Assembly: GCF_030815415.1 (NCBI RefSeq)
Contig: NZ_JAUSWW010000001.1
Location: 4,154,001-4,218,000, forward strand
Origin: Streptomyces canus
Lineage (GTDB): Bacteria; Actinomycetota; Actinomycetes; Streptomycetales; Streptomycetaceae
DNA: 64,000 bases
Reading direction: 5' to 3'
The translations under genes were made by a program, and so were the position numbers. The first letter of the stretch is position 1; every line of letters starts with the position of its first letter. Positions 1 through 8,148 of this stretch are shown piece after piece. Below the pieces are notes generated by a model. That model saw only the letters and a list, made by a program, of their open reading frames with translations, had not been told where the DNA came from and did no database searches.

Positions 1-178
1 CCTGGGCGCAGTCCCGGTGCTTGCCGGCGACGTACTTCTGGCTGCCGGGGTCGGTCCCGACGAGGATCGTGCCGAGGCCGGGCGTGACGCCCTTCTCCTT
101 CAGCACCGCCACGCGGGCGGTCAGATCGGACTTGATCGCGGCTGCGGTGGCCTTGCCATCGAGAATCTGGGCGGTCAT
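1..178 (-). CDS. folD: FolD, N-terminal part (cut by window edge)
   Basis: Bifunctional methylenetetrahydrofolate dehydrogenase/cyclohydrolase, which supplies formyl-THF for purine synthesis. The reverse-strand reading starts at ATG 178 with MTAQILDGKATAAAIKSDL and contains VTPGLGTILVGTDPGSQKYV, the usual FolD N-terminal block (substrate-binding Tyr in the SQKYV segment). Only about 59 codons are present; the rest lies before position 1. It is divergent from the next gene. The nearby purN/purH use the same cofactor, and folD lies close to them in Streptomyces chromosomes. Confidence 0.93.
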   Translation of the reverse strand, partial: MTAQILDGKATAAAIKSDLTARVAVLKEKGVTPGLGTILVGTDPGSQKYVAGKHRDCAQ

Positions 179-440
179 GACCCCATCCTCGCGGATGACC
201 GGGTCCCGGTTCCAATCCGGGTCCCCCGGCGACTGTCCCGCCGTATCCGCTCATGATCAGCGATGTTGCACTTGCACAACACATGTGGATTGCGGCTGGA
301 CAACGAACCGGCCACTGAAGAACGATTGTGGCCACAGCGCCGCGGGCTGTACCGGGGGGACGAACCGCATCTGTTGAACATTCCTCCGAACCGTGCCGCT
401 CGTCGTCCCCGCACATTCGGTAAACGGAGGAAACACCGCC

Positions 441-1097
441 ATGAGTTTCGGCGATCCGAACAACCCTTACGGGCCCCCGCCCCAGCAGCCGCCGCCCGCT
501 CCCGGTTACGGCTACCCGCAGCAGGCCCCGCCGCCGCCCGGCATCCCGCCGCAGCACCAGGCGTACCCCGGTTACCCGCAGCAGCCGGCGTACCCCGGCT
601 ACCCGGGCGGCAACATGATCCCGCAGTCGATGCCCGGCCTGCTGGTGACGGCCCGTGTCTTCCTGTACATCATCTCGGCCGTGCAGATCCTGGGCGGCCT
701 GGTCTACCTGTACATCGGTGCTTTCGTGAACGATGTGTCCGACGAGGCGGACTCCTTCAGCTCGTCCTCCGACGACCCGTTCAGCGAGCTCGGCGACATC
801 GGCAACGCCGCGGCCGGCCTGATCGCGGGCATCGGGATCTTCATGCTAGGTCTCGCGACCCTGTCCATCGTCCTGGGCGTCAAGTTCGCCAGGGGCGGTC
901 AGGGTGTCCGCATCACCACGGTCATCTACGGCGCGCTCGGCACGATCGTCGGCCTGATCCTGCTCTTCGTCGGCCTCGACACGGGCATGGCCTCGGCTGT
1001 CATCCTCCCCCTGCTGTGGGTCGTCTTCGGCGCCATCATCACCGCCGCTCCGGTGGTGCCGAGCGGCACGGCCTGGTTCGCCCGCCCGCGCTACTGA
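441..1097 (+). CDS. Pro/Tyr-rich four-helix membrane protein
   Basis: Function unknown. The ATG at 441 has a good ribosome site (GGAGG, 426-430), so the 16 upstream in-frame codons are unlikely to be used. The first 55 residues are a cytoplasm-like Pro/Gly/Tyr/Gln-rich tail with repeats of the type YPGYPQQ. Four hydrophobic segments follow at roughly residues 58-85, 128-155, 163-185 and 188-210, with an acidic Ser-rich loop (DDPFSEL) after the first. Such P/Q/Y-rich-tail membrane proteins are common in Streptomyces and none is characterised well enough to name a role. It is monocistronic, with a strong hairpin terminator just downstream. Confidence 0.85.
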   Translation: MSFGDPNNPYGPPPQQPPPAPGYGYPQQAPPPPGIPPQHQAYPGYPQQPAYPGYPGGNMIPQSMPGLLVTARVFLYIISAVQILGGLVYLYIGAFVNDVSDEADSFSSSSDDPFSELGDIGNAAAGLIAGIGIFMLGLATLSIVLGVKFARGGQGVRITTVIYGALGTIVGLILLFVGLDTGMASAVILPLLWVVFGAIITAAPVVPSGTAWFARPRY

Positions 1098-1134
1098 CCT
1101 TGCACAACTGAACAGTTCGCGCCAATCCTGTCCA

Positions 1135-1173
1135 AGGGCCGTGTCTCACCCGTACGAGGGGAGACACGGCCCT
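1135..1173 (+). terminator. Strong hairpin terminator
   Basis: A perfect 13-bp inverted repeat (AGGGCCGTGTCTC, 1135-1147, with its complement at 1161-1173) and a 13-nt loop, 38 nt after the stop of the membrane protein. There is no U-run, which is normal for Streptomyces terminators. It isolates the upstream gene from the FHA/kinase operon. Confidence 0.8.
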
Positions 1174-1225
1174 GGTGCGTCGCCCTAGGCTGATGCGGTA
1201 GCCGTCAGGCACGGGGAGACGCACC

Positions 1226-1972
1226 TTGTACAGCATCATCGTGGTACCTCCGCCGACCACGGAGGACGAGCGAAACCGCACCCAGATCAGGCTCGCCCCC
1301 GGCGAGCGCCTCACCTTCGGCCGGTCCGCCCGGGAGAACGACCTGCGGATCGCCCATGACGGGGTGTCCCGCAGAGCCGGTGAGATCACCGCGCAGGGCG
1401 CCTTCTGGATCCTCAGCAACCTCAGCCGGGAACAGACCTACGTCGTCGAGAACCCGGAGGGTGCCGGCGAGCACATCAAGGTCGGCCCGGGGCGCCTGGA
1501 CGCCCCCGTCCCCTTCGAGTTCTCGCGGATCGTGCTGCCCGCGGCCGGTGATCTGCTGCCCGTCGAGGTGTGGGCGCCGCGCCACGACTACCGGGACGGC
1601 GAGAGCGAGCGGGACGGTGACACCACGGCCGCCGCGTTCTCGCTGGACTCCTCCAAACGCTACTTCGCGGTCCTCGCCGCCCTGTGCGAACCCCGGCTGC
1701 GCGGCGCACCGCACGCCCCGCTGCCCACCGTCGACCAGGTCGTGGACCGGCTGCGCCCCAACTGGCCCGCCGCGTCGCGCACTTCGGTGCAGTGGAACAT
1801 CGACTACCTCGCCGTGAAGCTGCGCCTCAAGCCCGGCCCGGACGAGGCCGACAGCGGCCCGCGTCTCAACGGCAAGAAGGAGTCGCTGGTCTCCCTGGCG
1901 CTCCGCTTCGATCTCGTACGGGAGGACGACCTGGTCGTCCTGACGGAGCCGTCCGGCCGGGTGGCCCGGTGA
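1226..1972 (+). CDS. FHA-domain protein with C-terminal winged-helix-like domain (copy 1)
   Basis: Probable phospho-dependent adaptor or transcription factor partnered with the adjoining kinase. The TTG start at 1226 is supported by GGGGAG at 1212-1217 and by alignment with the ATG start of copy 2 at 4183. FHA fold at about residues 15-105: GR at 32-33, S34, and VSRRAGEI at 47-54 keep Arg and Ser, although the usual His of the SxxH motif is Ala. After a linker, residues 145-235 (LPTVDQVVDRLRP...VQWNIDYLAVKLRL) resemble a winged helix-turn-helix; that part is inference. The last codons overlap the kinase start (GTGA at 1969-1972), so the two are translationally coupled. About 65-70% similar by eye to copy 2. 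Confidence 0.85.
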   Translation: MYSIIVVPPPTTEDERNRTQIRLAPGERLTFGRSARENDLRIAHDGVSRRAGEITAQGAFWILSNLSREQTYVVENPEGAGEHIKVGPGRLDAPVPFEFSRIVLPAAGDLLPVEVWAPRHDYRDGESERDGDTTAAAFSLDSSKRYFAVLAALCEPRLRGAPHAPLPTVDQVVDRLRPNWPAASRTSVQWNIDYLAVKLRLKPGPDEADSGPRLNGKKESLVSLALRFDLVREDDLVVLTEPSGRVAR

Positions 1973-3468
1973 CCGAGCCCTACGCCGTCCCGGTGCCGAA
2001 GGGGTACCGGGTGGGCGGCTGGGAGGTGCGCGCGCCCCTCGCCACGGGCGCCTTCGGCAGCGTGTACGAGGGTCGCCGCACCGGCGACGGCGACCCGCGC
2101 ACGGCCGCCCTGAAGTTCCTGCCGACCGGCACCGGAACGCCCCGGCAACTGGCCCATCTGCGCGAACTCATCGACCGCGAGGTCGAGTTGTACCGCCGGC
2201 TGAAGCAGCCGCGGCTGATCCGGATGTACGAGACGCTCGTCGTCGACGACCCGGAGCGCCCCGAACTCGACGGCGCCACCGTCCTCGTCCTGGAGAAGGC
2301 GGAAGGCTCCCTGAACGCCGTACGGCTCCCGGCGCCCGGTCCCCTTCTCGCGCAGATCTGCGAGGGCCTGGCCCAGCTGCACCATGCCGGGTGGGTGCAC
2401 GGGGACCTGAAACCGGCCAATGTACTGCTCATGGCGGACGGTTCGGCGCGACTGGCCGACTTCAACATGGCGGCGGAGCTGGAGGGCACGCACGCGTACA
2501 CGCCCGCCTTCTCCACGCCCGACTACACACCGCCGGAGCTGCTGTGGTCGGAGATCGGCGAACGCGGCCGCCGTATCCGGCCCTCCGCCGACGTCTGGGC
2601 GTTCGGCGTCCTGGCCCATCTGCTGCTCACCGGTACCTTCCCGCTGCCCGGCGGCACCCCGTCGGCCCGCCGGGACGCGGCCGCCGCATATGCCCGGGGC
2701 ACCGACGAGCTGCGTCTGTCGCCCGAACTGCCGGAGGCCTGGCGCGAGATCGTGCGGGAGTGTCTGGCGCGGACGCACGCCCAACGCATCGGCACGCAGG
2801 CGCTGCTACGGCGGGTGGAGGCCGCGGCGGGCACGGACCGCTCGCCCCGACTGCGGCGGCTCCGCTCCCGTCGTACGACTGCCGCCGTGCTGGCTGCCGT
2901 CGCTGTCATCGCGCTGGGGTTCGGCGTCCGGGCAGTGCAGGACGACGGTTCCGACGCCAAGAACACCGCTGACGCCGCCTCCTACGGCGCCGCCGAACTG
3001 CGTACCGGCAAAGGTGTTCCCGTGGCCTACCGCCGTCTCATCGTCGACTCCGCCCATGACTGCCAACAGGCGGAGGTCACACCGGCGTTGCTCGCCGCGA
3101 TGCTCAAGACGGAGAGCGACTTCGATCCGGAGCTGTCGGATCCCGCCGAGAACGAGTACGGCATCGCCCGCTGGACCCCGAGCGTCCTGCGCTGGTGGAT
3201 CCGGGCGGACGGCATACCGGCGAAGGAGACTCCCGCACCGCCCCTGACCCCCGCGCAGTCGATCCCGGCGATGAGCCGCTACCTCTGCTTCATCGAACCG
3301 CGTCTGAAGACCTCGCTGCCCGGTGACCGCCGGGTGCTGCTCGCGGCTTCCTACCGGACCTCGTACAAGAAAGTGAACGCCGCGGGCGGCGTTCCCCCGA
3401 ACCAGCGTGCCTACGCCGCCCGCGTCGCTCACTGGCTCAAGGAGTACACGCCGTCCGGCGGGCAGTGA
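1969..3468 (+). CDS. Membrane Ser/Thr kinase with extracellular lytic-transglycosylase-like domain (copy 1)
   Basis: A 499-residue receptor-like kinase. Kinase domain about residues 15-285: glycine loop ATGAFGSVYEG (25-35), Lys49 in AALKFL, and catalytic loop HGDLKPAN with Asp146 (RD-minus: Gly replaces Arg). The metal-binding motif reads DFN (164-166) instead of DFG. A transmembrane helix lies at about 303-325. The exterior part (about 350-495) reads like an SLT/GH23 domain: LLAAMLKTESDFDPELSDP with candidate catalytic Glu382, then YGIARWTPS where family members have GLMQ/GLAQ, and late PPNQRAYAARV as in Slt proteins. GTG start 1969 overlaps the FHA gene by 4 nt. The DFN and the Q-to-R change raise doubt about full activity of either domain. 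Fusion of kinase and wall-lytic domain suggests sensing or remodelling of peptidoglycan. Confidence 0.88.
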   Translation: MTEPYAVPVPKGYRVGGWEVRAPLATGAFGSVYEGRRTGDGDPRTAALKFLPTGTGTPRQLAHLRELIDREVELYRRLKQPRLIRMYETLVVDDPERPELDGATVLVLEKAEGSLNAVRLPAPGPLLAQICEGLAQLHHAGWVHGDLKPANVLLMADGSARLADFNMAAELEGTHAYTPAFSTPDYTPPELLWSEIGERGRRIRPSADVWAFGVLAHLLLTGTFPLPGGTPSARRDAAAAYARGTDELRLSPELPEAWREIVRECLARTHAQRIGTQALLRRVEAAAGTDRSPRLRRLRSRRTTAAVLAAVAVIALGFGVRAVQDDGSDAKNTADAASYGAAELRTGKGVPVAYRRLIVDSAHDCQQAEVTPALLAAMLKTESDFDPELSDPAENEYGIARWTPSVLRWWIRADGIPAKETPAPPLTPAQSIPAMSRYLCFIEPRLKTSLPGDRRVLLAASYRTSYKKVNAAGGVPPNQRAYAARVAHWLKEYTPSGGQ

Positions 3469-3557
3469 CCCTGAGAGTTCTGAGGTACCTGCCCGCGACG
3501 CCCCCTGGAACGGTGGTCCCGGAAACACCGACCACGTTCATTCATGGGGGAACCATC

Positions 3558-4049
3558 ATGAACATCGTCAAGCCCGCCGCACTGCTCGTCGCGGCCACCG
3601 CCCTGCTCGCCGGCTCCACGGTCGCGGCCACCGCCGCGACCGGACCGACCGGCGGCTACCACCCCGACGGCACCCGGGTGACCAGCCTCCAGCAGACCGC
3701 CGACGAAGTGCTCGGCAAGGAACAGAAGGTGCTGTCCGTCTCCGCCGACAAGATCGCCTACGACGGCCTCGACGTCACCAAGGCCCCGAAGGGCGCCTTC
3801 AGCGCCCAGGACCTGGCCTGCGGCTACGGCCACCTGTGCATGGTCGTCAAGGGCACCAAGTTCGACTTCTACAAGTGCCAGACGTGGACCGTCTCCAACT
3901 GGACGGGCGACGGCCCGTTCACCAACAACCAGACGCCCGGCACGGTCGCCAGGTTCTACAACAAGGACGGCAGCGAGCGCTGGTCGTCGACGGCGTACCA
4001 GGCCGGCACGGCGACCTGGGACCCGATCTACTCGCTGCGTCCCTGCTGA
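3558..4049 (+). CDS. Small secreted Cys-containing protein, peptidase-inhibitor I36-like
   Basis: A 163-residue exported protein. ATG 3558 follows GGGGG at 3546-3550. Signal peptide of about 27 residues (hydrophobic core LLVAATALLAGSTVAATAA, cleavage near ATA-ATG). The mature part has CGYGHLCMVV, then FDFYKC, and a C-terminal Cys, resembling the compact Cys-pair fold of Streptomyces I36 (SMI-type) proteinase-inhibitor relatives; this assignment is tentative. It sits between the two copies of the FHA/kinase pair, so it may be a ligand or partner of the extracellular domain of copy 1, but this is only inferred from position. Confidence 0.78.
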   Translation: MNIVKPAALLVAATALLAGSTVAATAATGPTGGYHPDGTRVTSLQQTADEVLGKEQKVLSVSADKIAYDGLDVTKAPKGAFSAQDLACGYGHLCMVVKGTKFDFYKCQTWTVSNWTGDGPFTNNQTPGTVARFYNKDGSERWSSTAYQAGTATWDPIYSLRPC

Positions 4050-4182
4050 TTCTCCCCGAACTCTCCACCTGACACGCCGTATCACGGAGAAGCTTCGGAC
4101 TCTTCGAGGAACGTCCCCTACCCTCCCCTTCGTTGGACTGGGGGAGGGTGGCCCTCATGGAATCGGGCGAGGGGACGAATCC

Positions 4183-4923
4183 ATGTACAGCGTCATCGTC
4201 GTACCTCCGGCATGCGCGCGGCCGGACGACCAGATCAGGATCGCCACAGGTGAGCGGCTCACGTTCGGGAGGGCCGGGGACGGCGACGGCCTCACCATCG
4301 CGCACGAGGGAGTGCCCCGGATCGCCGGGGAGATCTCCGCACAGGGCACCTTCTGGCTGCTGAGCAACCGCAGCGAGCACCAGACCTACGTGGTGGAGAA
4401 CCCGGAAGGGGCCGGGGAGCACATCAAGGTCGGACCGGGGCGCGTGGACGCCCCGGTCCCCTTCGAGTTCTCGCGGATCGTCCTGCCCGCCGCGGGCGAC
4501 CTGCTCACCTTCGACGTCTGGGCGCCACGGCACGTCTTCCGCAGTGCCGCCCGGCACGGGCTCTCCGGAGCCCTCACCGCACCGGCGTTCACCCTTGACC
4601 GCACCAAGCGGTACTTCGCGGTCCTGGCCGCCCTGTGCGAACCCCGGCTGCGCGGCGCACCGCACGCCTCGCTGCCGGCGGTCGAGCAGCTGGTGGAGCG
4701 GCTGCGCCCGGTGTGGCCTTCGGTCAGCCGCTCGGCCGTCTACTGGAACATCGACTACCTCGCCCTGAAGCTGCGGCTGCGTCCCGGCCCGGACACGGCG
4801 GAACCCGGCCGGCGCGTCAACGGCAAGAAGGAGTCGCTGGTCTCGCTCGCCCTCCGTTTCGACCTGGTGTGCGAGGACGATCTGGTGGTCCTGGCCGCGC
4901 CGGCGGGCGAGGCGTGCCGGTGA
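4183..4923 (+). CDS. FHA-domain protein with C-terminal winged-helix-like domain (copy 2)
   Basis: Paralogue of the protein at 1226, start ATG 4183 with MYSVIVVPP matching the TTG-started copy. FHA fold at about residues 12-102, but binding-loop residues have drifted: GRA (29-31) instead of GRS, and VPRIAGEI (44-51) with Pro where copy 1 has the FHA Ser. Phosphothreonine binding may therefore be lost. The C-terminal block (LPAVEQLVERLRP...VYWNIDYLALKLRL) is strongly conserved, suggesting that this half carries the shared function. The stop overlaps the next gene by 4 nt (GTGA, 4920-4923). Confidence 0.85.
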   Translation: MYSVIVVPPACARPDDQIRIATGERLTFGRAGDGDGLTIAHEGVPRIAGEISAQGTFWLLSNRSEHQTYVVENPEGAGEHIKVGPGRVDAPVPFEFSRIVLPAAGDLLTFDVWAPRHVFRSAARHGLSGALTAPAFTLDRTKRYFAVLAALCEPRLRGAPHASLPAVEQLVERLRPVWPSVSRSAVYWNIDYLALKLRLRPGPDTAEPGRRVNGKKESLVSLALRFDLVCEDDLVVLAAPAGEACR

Positions 4924-6023
4924 GCCGGGAACCGCATGCCGTATCGGTGCCGAGGGGCTACCGGGTGGGCCGCTGGGAGGTGCGTGAGCCGATCGCGTCG
5001 GGAGCGTTCGCCACCGTGTACGGGGCCCTCCGCACCGACAGGAGCGAGGGCGCCCCGCGCACGGCTGCCCTGAAGTTCCTGCCCACCGGCGCCCGCACGG
5101 CACGCCGCCTTCGCCATCTGCGTGAACTGGCCGAGCGAGAAGTCGAGTTCCTGGCCCGGCTGCGGTCACCGCGGCTGATCCGGATGTACGAGACCCTCGT
5201 CGTCGAGGACCCGGGGAACCCCGAACTCGACGGCGCCACCGTCCTCGTGCTGGAGAAGGCGGAGGGGTCCCTCGACGCGCTGCCGGATCCTGGTGATCCC
5301 GGGCGGCTGCTCGCGCAGATCTGCGACGGGCTCGTGGAACTTCATCGCGCCGGGTGGGTGCACGGGGATCTGAAGCCCGCCAACGTGCTGCTGATGCGGG
5401 ACGGTTCGGTCCGGCTGGCCGACTTCGGCATGGCCGCCGAGATGGAGGGCACGCACGCCTACGCCCCTGTCTTCGCCACCCCGGACTACACACCGCCCGA
5501 GCTGCTGTGGGCCGAGGTCGACGAGCGAGGTGCCCGGGTCCGGCCCTCCGTCGACGTCTGGGCCTTCGGTGTCCTCGCGCATGTCCTGCTGACCGGCGCC
5601 TTCCCGCTGCCGGGCGACACGCCGGAGGCGCGTTCCGACGCGGCGCTGCGGCATGCCCGGGGCGCGCAGAAGCTGCGGCTCTCCCCCGGACTCCCGGATG
5701 CCTGGCGGGAGATCATCCGTGGCTGTCTCGCCCCCGCGCACGCCGAACGCGTCCGTACCGAGGCACTCCTGACACGGGTGGAGGCCGCGGTCGGGATCGC
5801 CCGCTGCCCCCGCCCGTCCCGTCCGCGCCGTCGCCCCGTCCTGGCGGGCGCCGTCGCCACCGCGCTCCTGACCGTGTCGGGGCTCGGGGTCGCGGCGGAC
5901 GTCACCCGCCGGTCGGCCATGACGGACGAGGGGACGCCGGAGTACCGGCCCGTACTGGTCGCCTCGGCGTCCCGGTCGTACGGGTCACCGCTGCCTGACG
6001 GACCGCGTCGGCCGCTTGAGTGA
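4920..6023 (+). CDS. Membrane Ser/Thr kinase (copy 2, lacking the transglycosylase domain)
   Basis: A 367-residue paralogue of the kinase at 1969. Glycine loop IASGAFATVYG (25-35), Lys52, HGDLKPAN with Asp150, and a normal DFG (168-170), so the catalytic apparatus looks complete apart from the RD-minus loop. One membrane segment at about residues 307-327 is followed by only some 40 residues, with no SLT-like domain. GTG start 4920 is coupled to the FHA gene. The kinase halves of the copies are near identical in blocks (for example TPDYTPPELLW), so the locus arose by tandem duplication of an FHA-kinase pair followed by gain or loss of the exterior domain. Confidence 0.88.
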   Translation: MSREPHAVSVPRGYRVGRWEVREPIASGAFATVYGALRTDRSEGAPRTAALKFLPTGARTARRLRHLRELAEREVEFLARLRSPRLIRMYETLVVEDPGNPELDGATVLVLEKAEGSLDALPDPGDPGRLLAQICDGLVELHRAGWVHGDLKPANVLLMRDGSVRLADFGMAAEMEGTHAYAPVFATPDYTPPELLWAEVDERGARVRPSVDVWAFGVLAHVLLTGAFPLPGDTPEARSDAALRHARGAQKLRLSPGLPDAWREIIRGCLAPAHAERVRTEALLTRVEAAVGIARCPRPSRPRRRPVLAGAVATALLTVSGLGVAADVTRRSAMTDEGTPEYRPVLVASASRSYGSPLPDGPRRPLE

Positions 6024-6024
6024 G

Positions 6025-6053
6025 CCGCGCCCACGAACCCGTCGTGGGCGCGG
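6025..6053 (+). terminator. Hairpin terminator after second kinase
   Basis: Perfect 12-bp stem (CCGCGCCCACGA, 6025-6036, with 6042-6053) and a 5-nt loop, beginning one base after the kinase stop codon. It closes the duplicated FHA/kinase locus. Confidence 0.75.
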
Positions 6054-6308
6054 ACCGCGGCAGGGCGGCCGGGGTGAGCGAGACCCGGGCGTCCTGTCGC
6101 TCGGGAATCCTGCCTTCGGTCACCTCTGCGGACAGTGCTCTTGAGCGCACCTGCACGTAGCCTTCGCGAACCGGCTGCGGCGCTCCCGCTCTGGCGCGCC
6201 GCAGCCTTCTCGCACATACGCCCGATCCTCCCGACTCCGGCACGCTAGCCTCACTTCAACTGGCGTGACGCCTGGGCACGTTGAGGCAGAACAGCACTCG
6301 GGGGACAC

Positions 6309-8108
6309 ATGACGGACCAGCGGCACCCCACGCCGCCGTACCGCGCCGCGCTCATACAGGCGGGCGCCGATCCACTGCAGCCCGCCGACCCCGCCCGGAT
6401 CGGACCGTATGTGCCGCTCGGGCGGCTCGGCAGCGGCGGGATGGGTCGGGTCTACCTGGCACGGCCCGCCGACGACACCGCGGGGCTCGCCGCGGTGAAG
6501 GTGATCCGGCCCGAGTACGCCGAGGACCCGGAGTTCCGGCGGCGGTTCGAGCGGGAGGCCACCGTGCACCGGCGGGTCGACACCCCGCACGCGCCGCGGC
6601 TGCTCGGCACCGGGTTCGAGCACGAACTGCTCTGGATGGCCACCCAGTACGTCCCCGGCATCAACCTCGCCGACGCCGTGCGCCACGGCGGCAGGCTGGA
6701 GCCGACCGGTGTGTGGCGGCTGGTGGCGGAGCTCGGACAGGCCCTCTCGGCGCTGGCCGAGGCCGGGGTCGTCCACCGGGATCTCAAGCCGTCCAACGTC
6801 CTGCTGTCCACGCGGGGCGTGCACGTCATCGACTTCGGCATCTCGCAGGCCGTCGACAGCAGCGCGATCACCGGCACCGGCAGCCGGGTCGGCACGCCCG
6901 CGTTCATGTCCCCCGAGTATCTGCGGGAGGGCCGCTGCGACGGCGCCTCCGACGTCTTCTCCCTCGCGGGCACGCTGATCTACGCCGCCACCGGGCACGC
7001 CCCGTTCGGCGACGGGACCGGGGTCGATGTCATGCACCGGGTGGCCTTCGAGGAGCCGAAGGCGGAGGTGATGTCCGAACTCGGGCCCGTGGACGGCCCG
7101 TTGGCGACCCTGCTGACCGCCTGCCTCGCCAAGGACCCGGCCGGCCGCCCCACCCCGCCGCAACTGATCGCGGCCGCCGCGACCGCGCTGAAGGGTGAGG
7201 CACCCGACTGGCAGGAGCCCCTGGCCGGCCGCCTGGTCGACCGCCAGGAAGGCTGCGACTTACTGGAAGAGGCCTCGGCCGAGCAGACCGTCCACCTCCG
7301 CGCACCGGCGACTCCTGCGACTCCTGCGGTGACTCCCGTCCCCGGGCCGGGTTTCGGTCCCGCGACGCCGCCCGGGGCGTTCGGGGCCACACCGCCCGGA
7401 GCGTACGGACCCGCCACACCGCCCGGCCAGTACGCCCCCGGTGAGAACGAGGCCCGCCGCAGCCGGAAGAAGCCCGCCCTCGCCCTCGCGGCGTGCCTCG
7501 CCGTGGTCGCCGTGGCCGCGAGCGCGTTCTTCCTCACCCGCCCGTCCCACGACGAGGCGGCCTCGGACGCGCCGACCACGAGCACCAGCACCGGCCCCGC
7601 CTCGGACGCCGAGGCGGTCTCGGCCCTGCCCGGCACGTCCGCCTCCCCATTCCCGAGCACAGCGGAGGAGAAGAAGGAGCAGGCGAAGGAGGAGGAAGAG
7701 GAAGAGAAGCACACGGAGCCGGACGGCGGCACCTCCGGATCCGGCGACGGCATCGCCGGTACGCCCTCCGCGACGGCCACCCAAGGCGGCACCTCGGGCG
7801 GCGCCGCCCCCACCCCGACCGCCACCGTCACCGAGACCGCGACCACTCCCACCGACCCGGCCTGGATCTCCGACTGCACCTACTACTCCGGCACCGAGCT
7901 CACCAAACACGGCGACAAGGGCCAGCGCGTCGTCCAGGTCCAGTGCATGCTCACCAAACGCGGTTACGGCGTCGGAGACGCGGGCGTGGACGGCCGGTTC
8001 GGCAACGCCACCCTGGCCGCGGTCGAGCAGTTCCAGGGCGCGAAGGGGCTGGAGGTCGACGGGAGGGTGGGTCCCCAGACGTGGGCGGCCCTGCGGAGTG
8101 CCGGCTAG
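6309..8108 (+). CDS. Membrane Ser/Thr kinase with extracellular peptidoglycan-binding domain; contains a TTA codon
   Basis: A 599-residue PknB-type kinase. ATG 6309 follows GGGGA. Kinase domain about residues 34-295: LGSGGMGRVYLA (40-51), Lys64, HRDLKPSN with Asp158, DFG, and SRVGTPAFMSPEYL activation segment. A linker with TPPGAFG/TPPGAYG/TPPGQY repeats leads to one membrane helix (about 390-410). Outside are a Ser/Thr/Glu-rich stalk and a C-terminal PG_binding_1 domain (about 523-599: KGQRVVQVQCMLTKRGY...VDGRFGNATLAAVEQFQ...VDGRVGPQTWAALR). Codon 318 (7260-7262) is TTA, so full translation should need the bldA tRNA, tying it to development. Its own promoter is likely in the 285-nt gap upstream. 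Confidence 0.93.
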   Translation: MTDQRHPTPPYRAALIQAGADPLQPADPARIGPYVPLGRLGSGGMGRVYLARPADDTAGLAAVKVIRPEYAEDPEFRRRFEREATVHRRVDTPHAPRLLGTGFEHELLWMATQYVPGINLADAVRHGGRLEPTGVWRLVAELGQALSALAEAGVVHRDLKPSNVLLSTRGVHVIDFGISQAVDSSAITGTGSRVGTPAFMSPEYLREGRCDGASDVFSLAGTLIYAATGHAPFGDGTGVDVMHRVAFEEPKAEVMSELGPVDGPLATLLTACLAKDPAGRPTPPQLIAAAATALKGEAPDWQEPLAGRLVDRQEGCDLLEEASAEQTVHLRAPATPATPAVTPVPGPGFGPATPPGAFGATPPGAYGPATPPGQYAPGENEARRSRKKPALALAACLAVVAVAASAFFLTRPSHDEAASDAPTTSTSTGPASDAEAVSALPGTSASPFPSTAEEKKEQAKEEEEEEKHTEPDGGTSGSGDGIAGTPSATATQGGTSGGAAPTPTATVTETATTPTDPAWISDCTYYSGTELTKHGDKGQRVVQVQCMLTKRGYGVGDAGVDGRFGNATLAAVEQFQGAKGLEVDGRVGPQTWAALRSAG

Positions 8109-8148
8109 ACGCCACCCGGCCGCCGTCCAGCCGGGGGCCGGCCGTCGG

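Noticed and set aside
271..1108. CTTGCACAAC repeated at 271-280 and 1099-1108, flanking the first membrane-protein gene
   Set aside because: Ten bases only, no inverted ends or transposase; likely chance.
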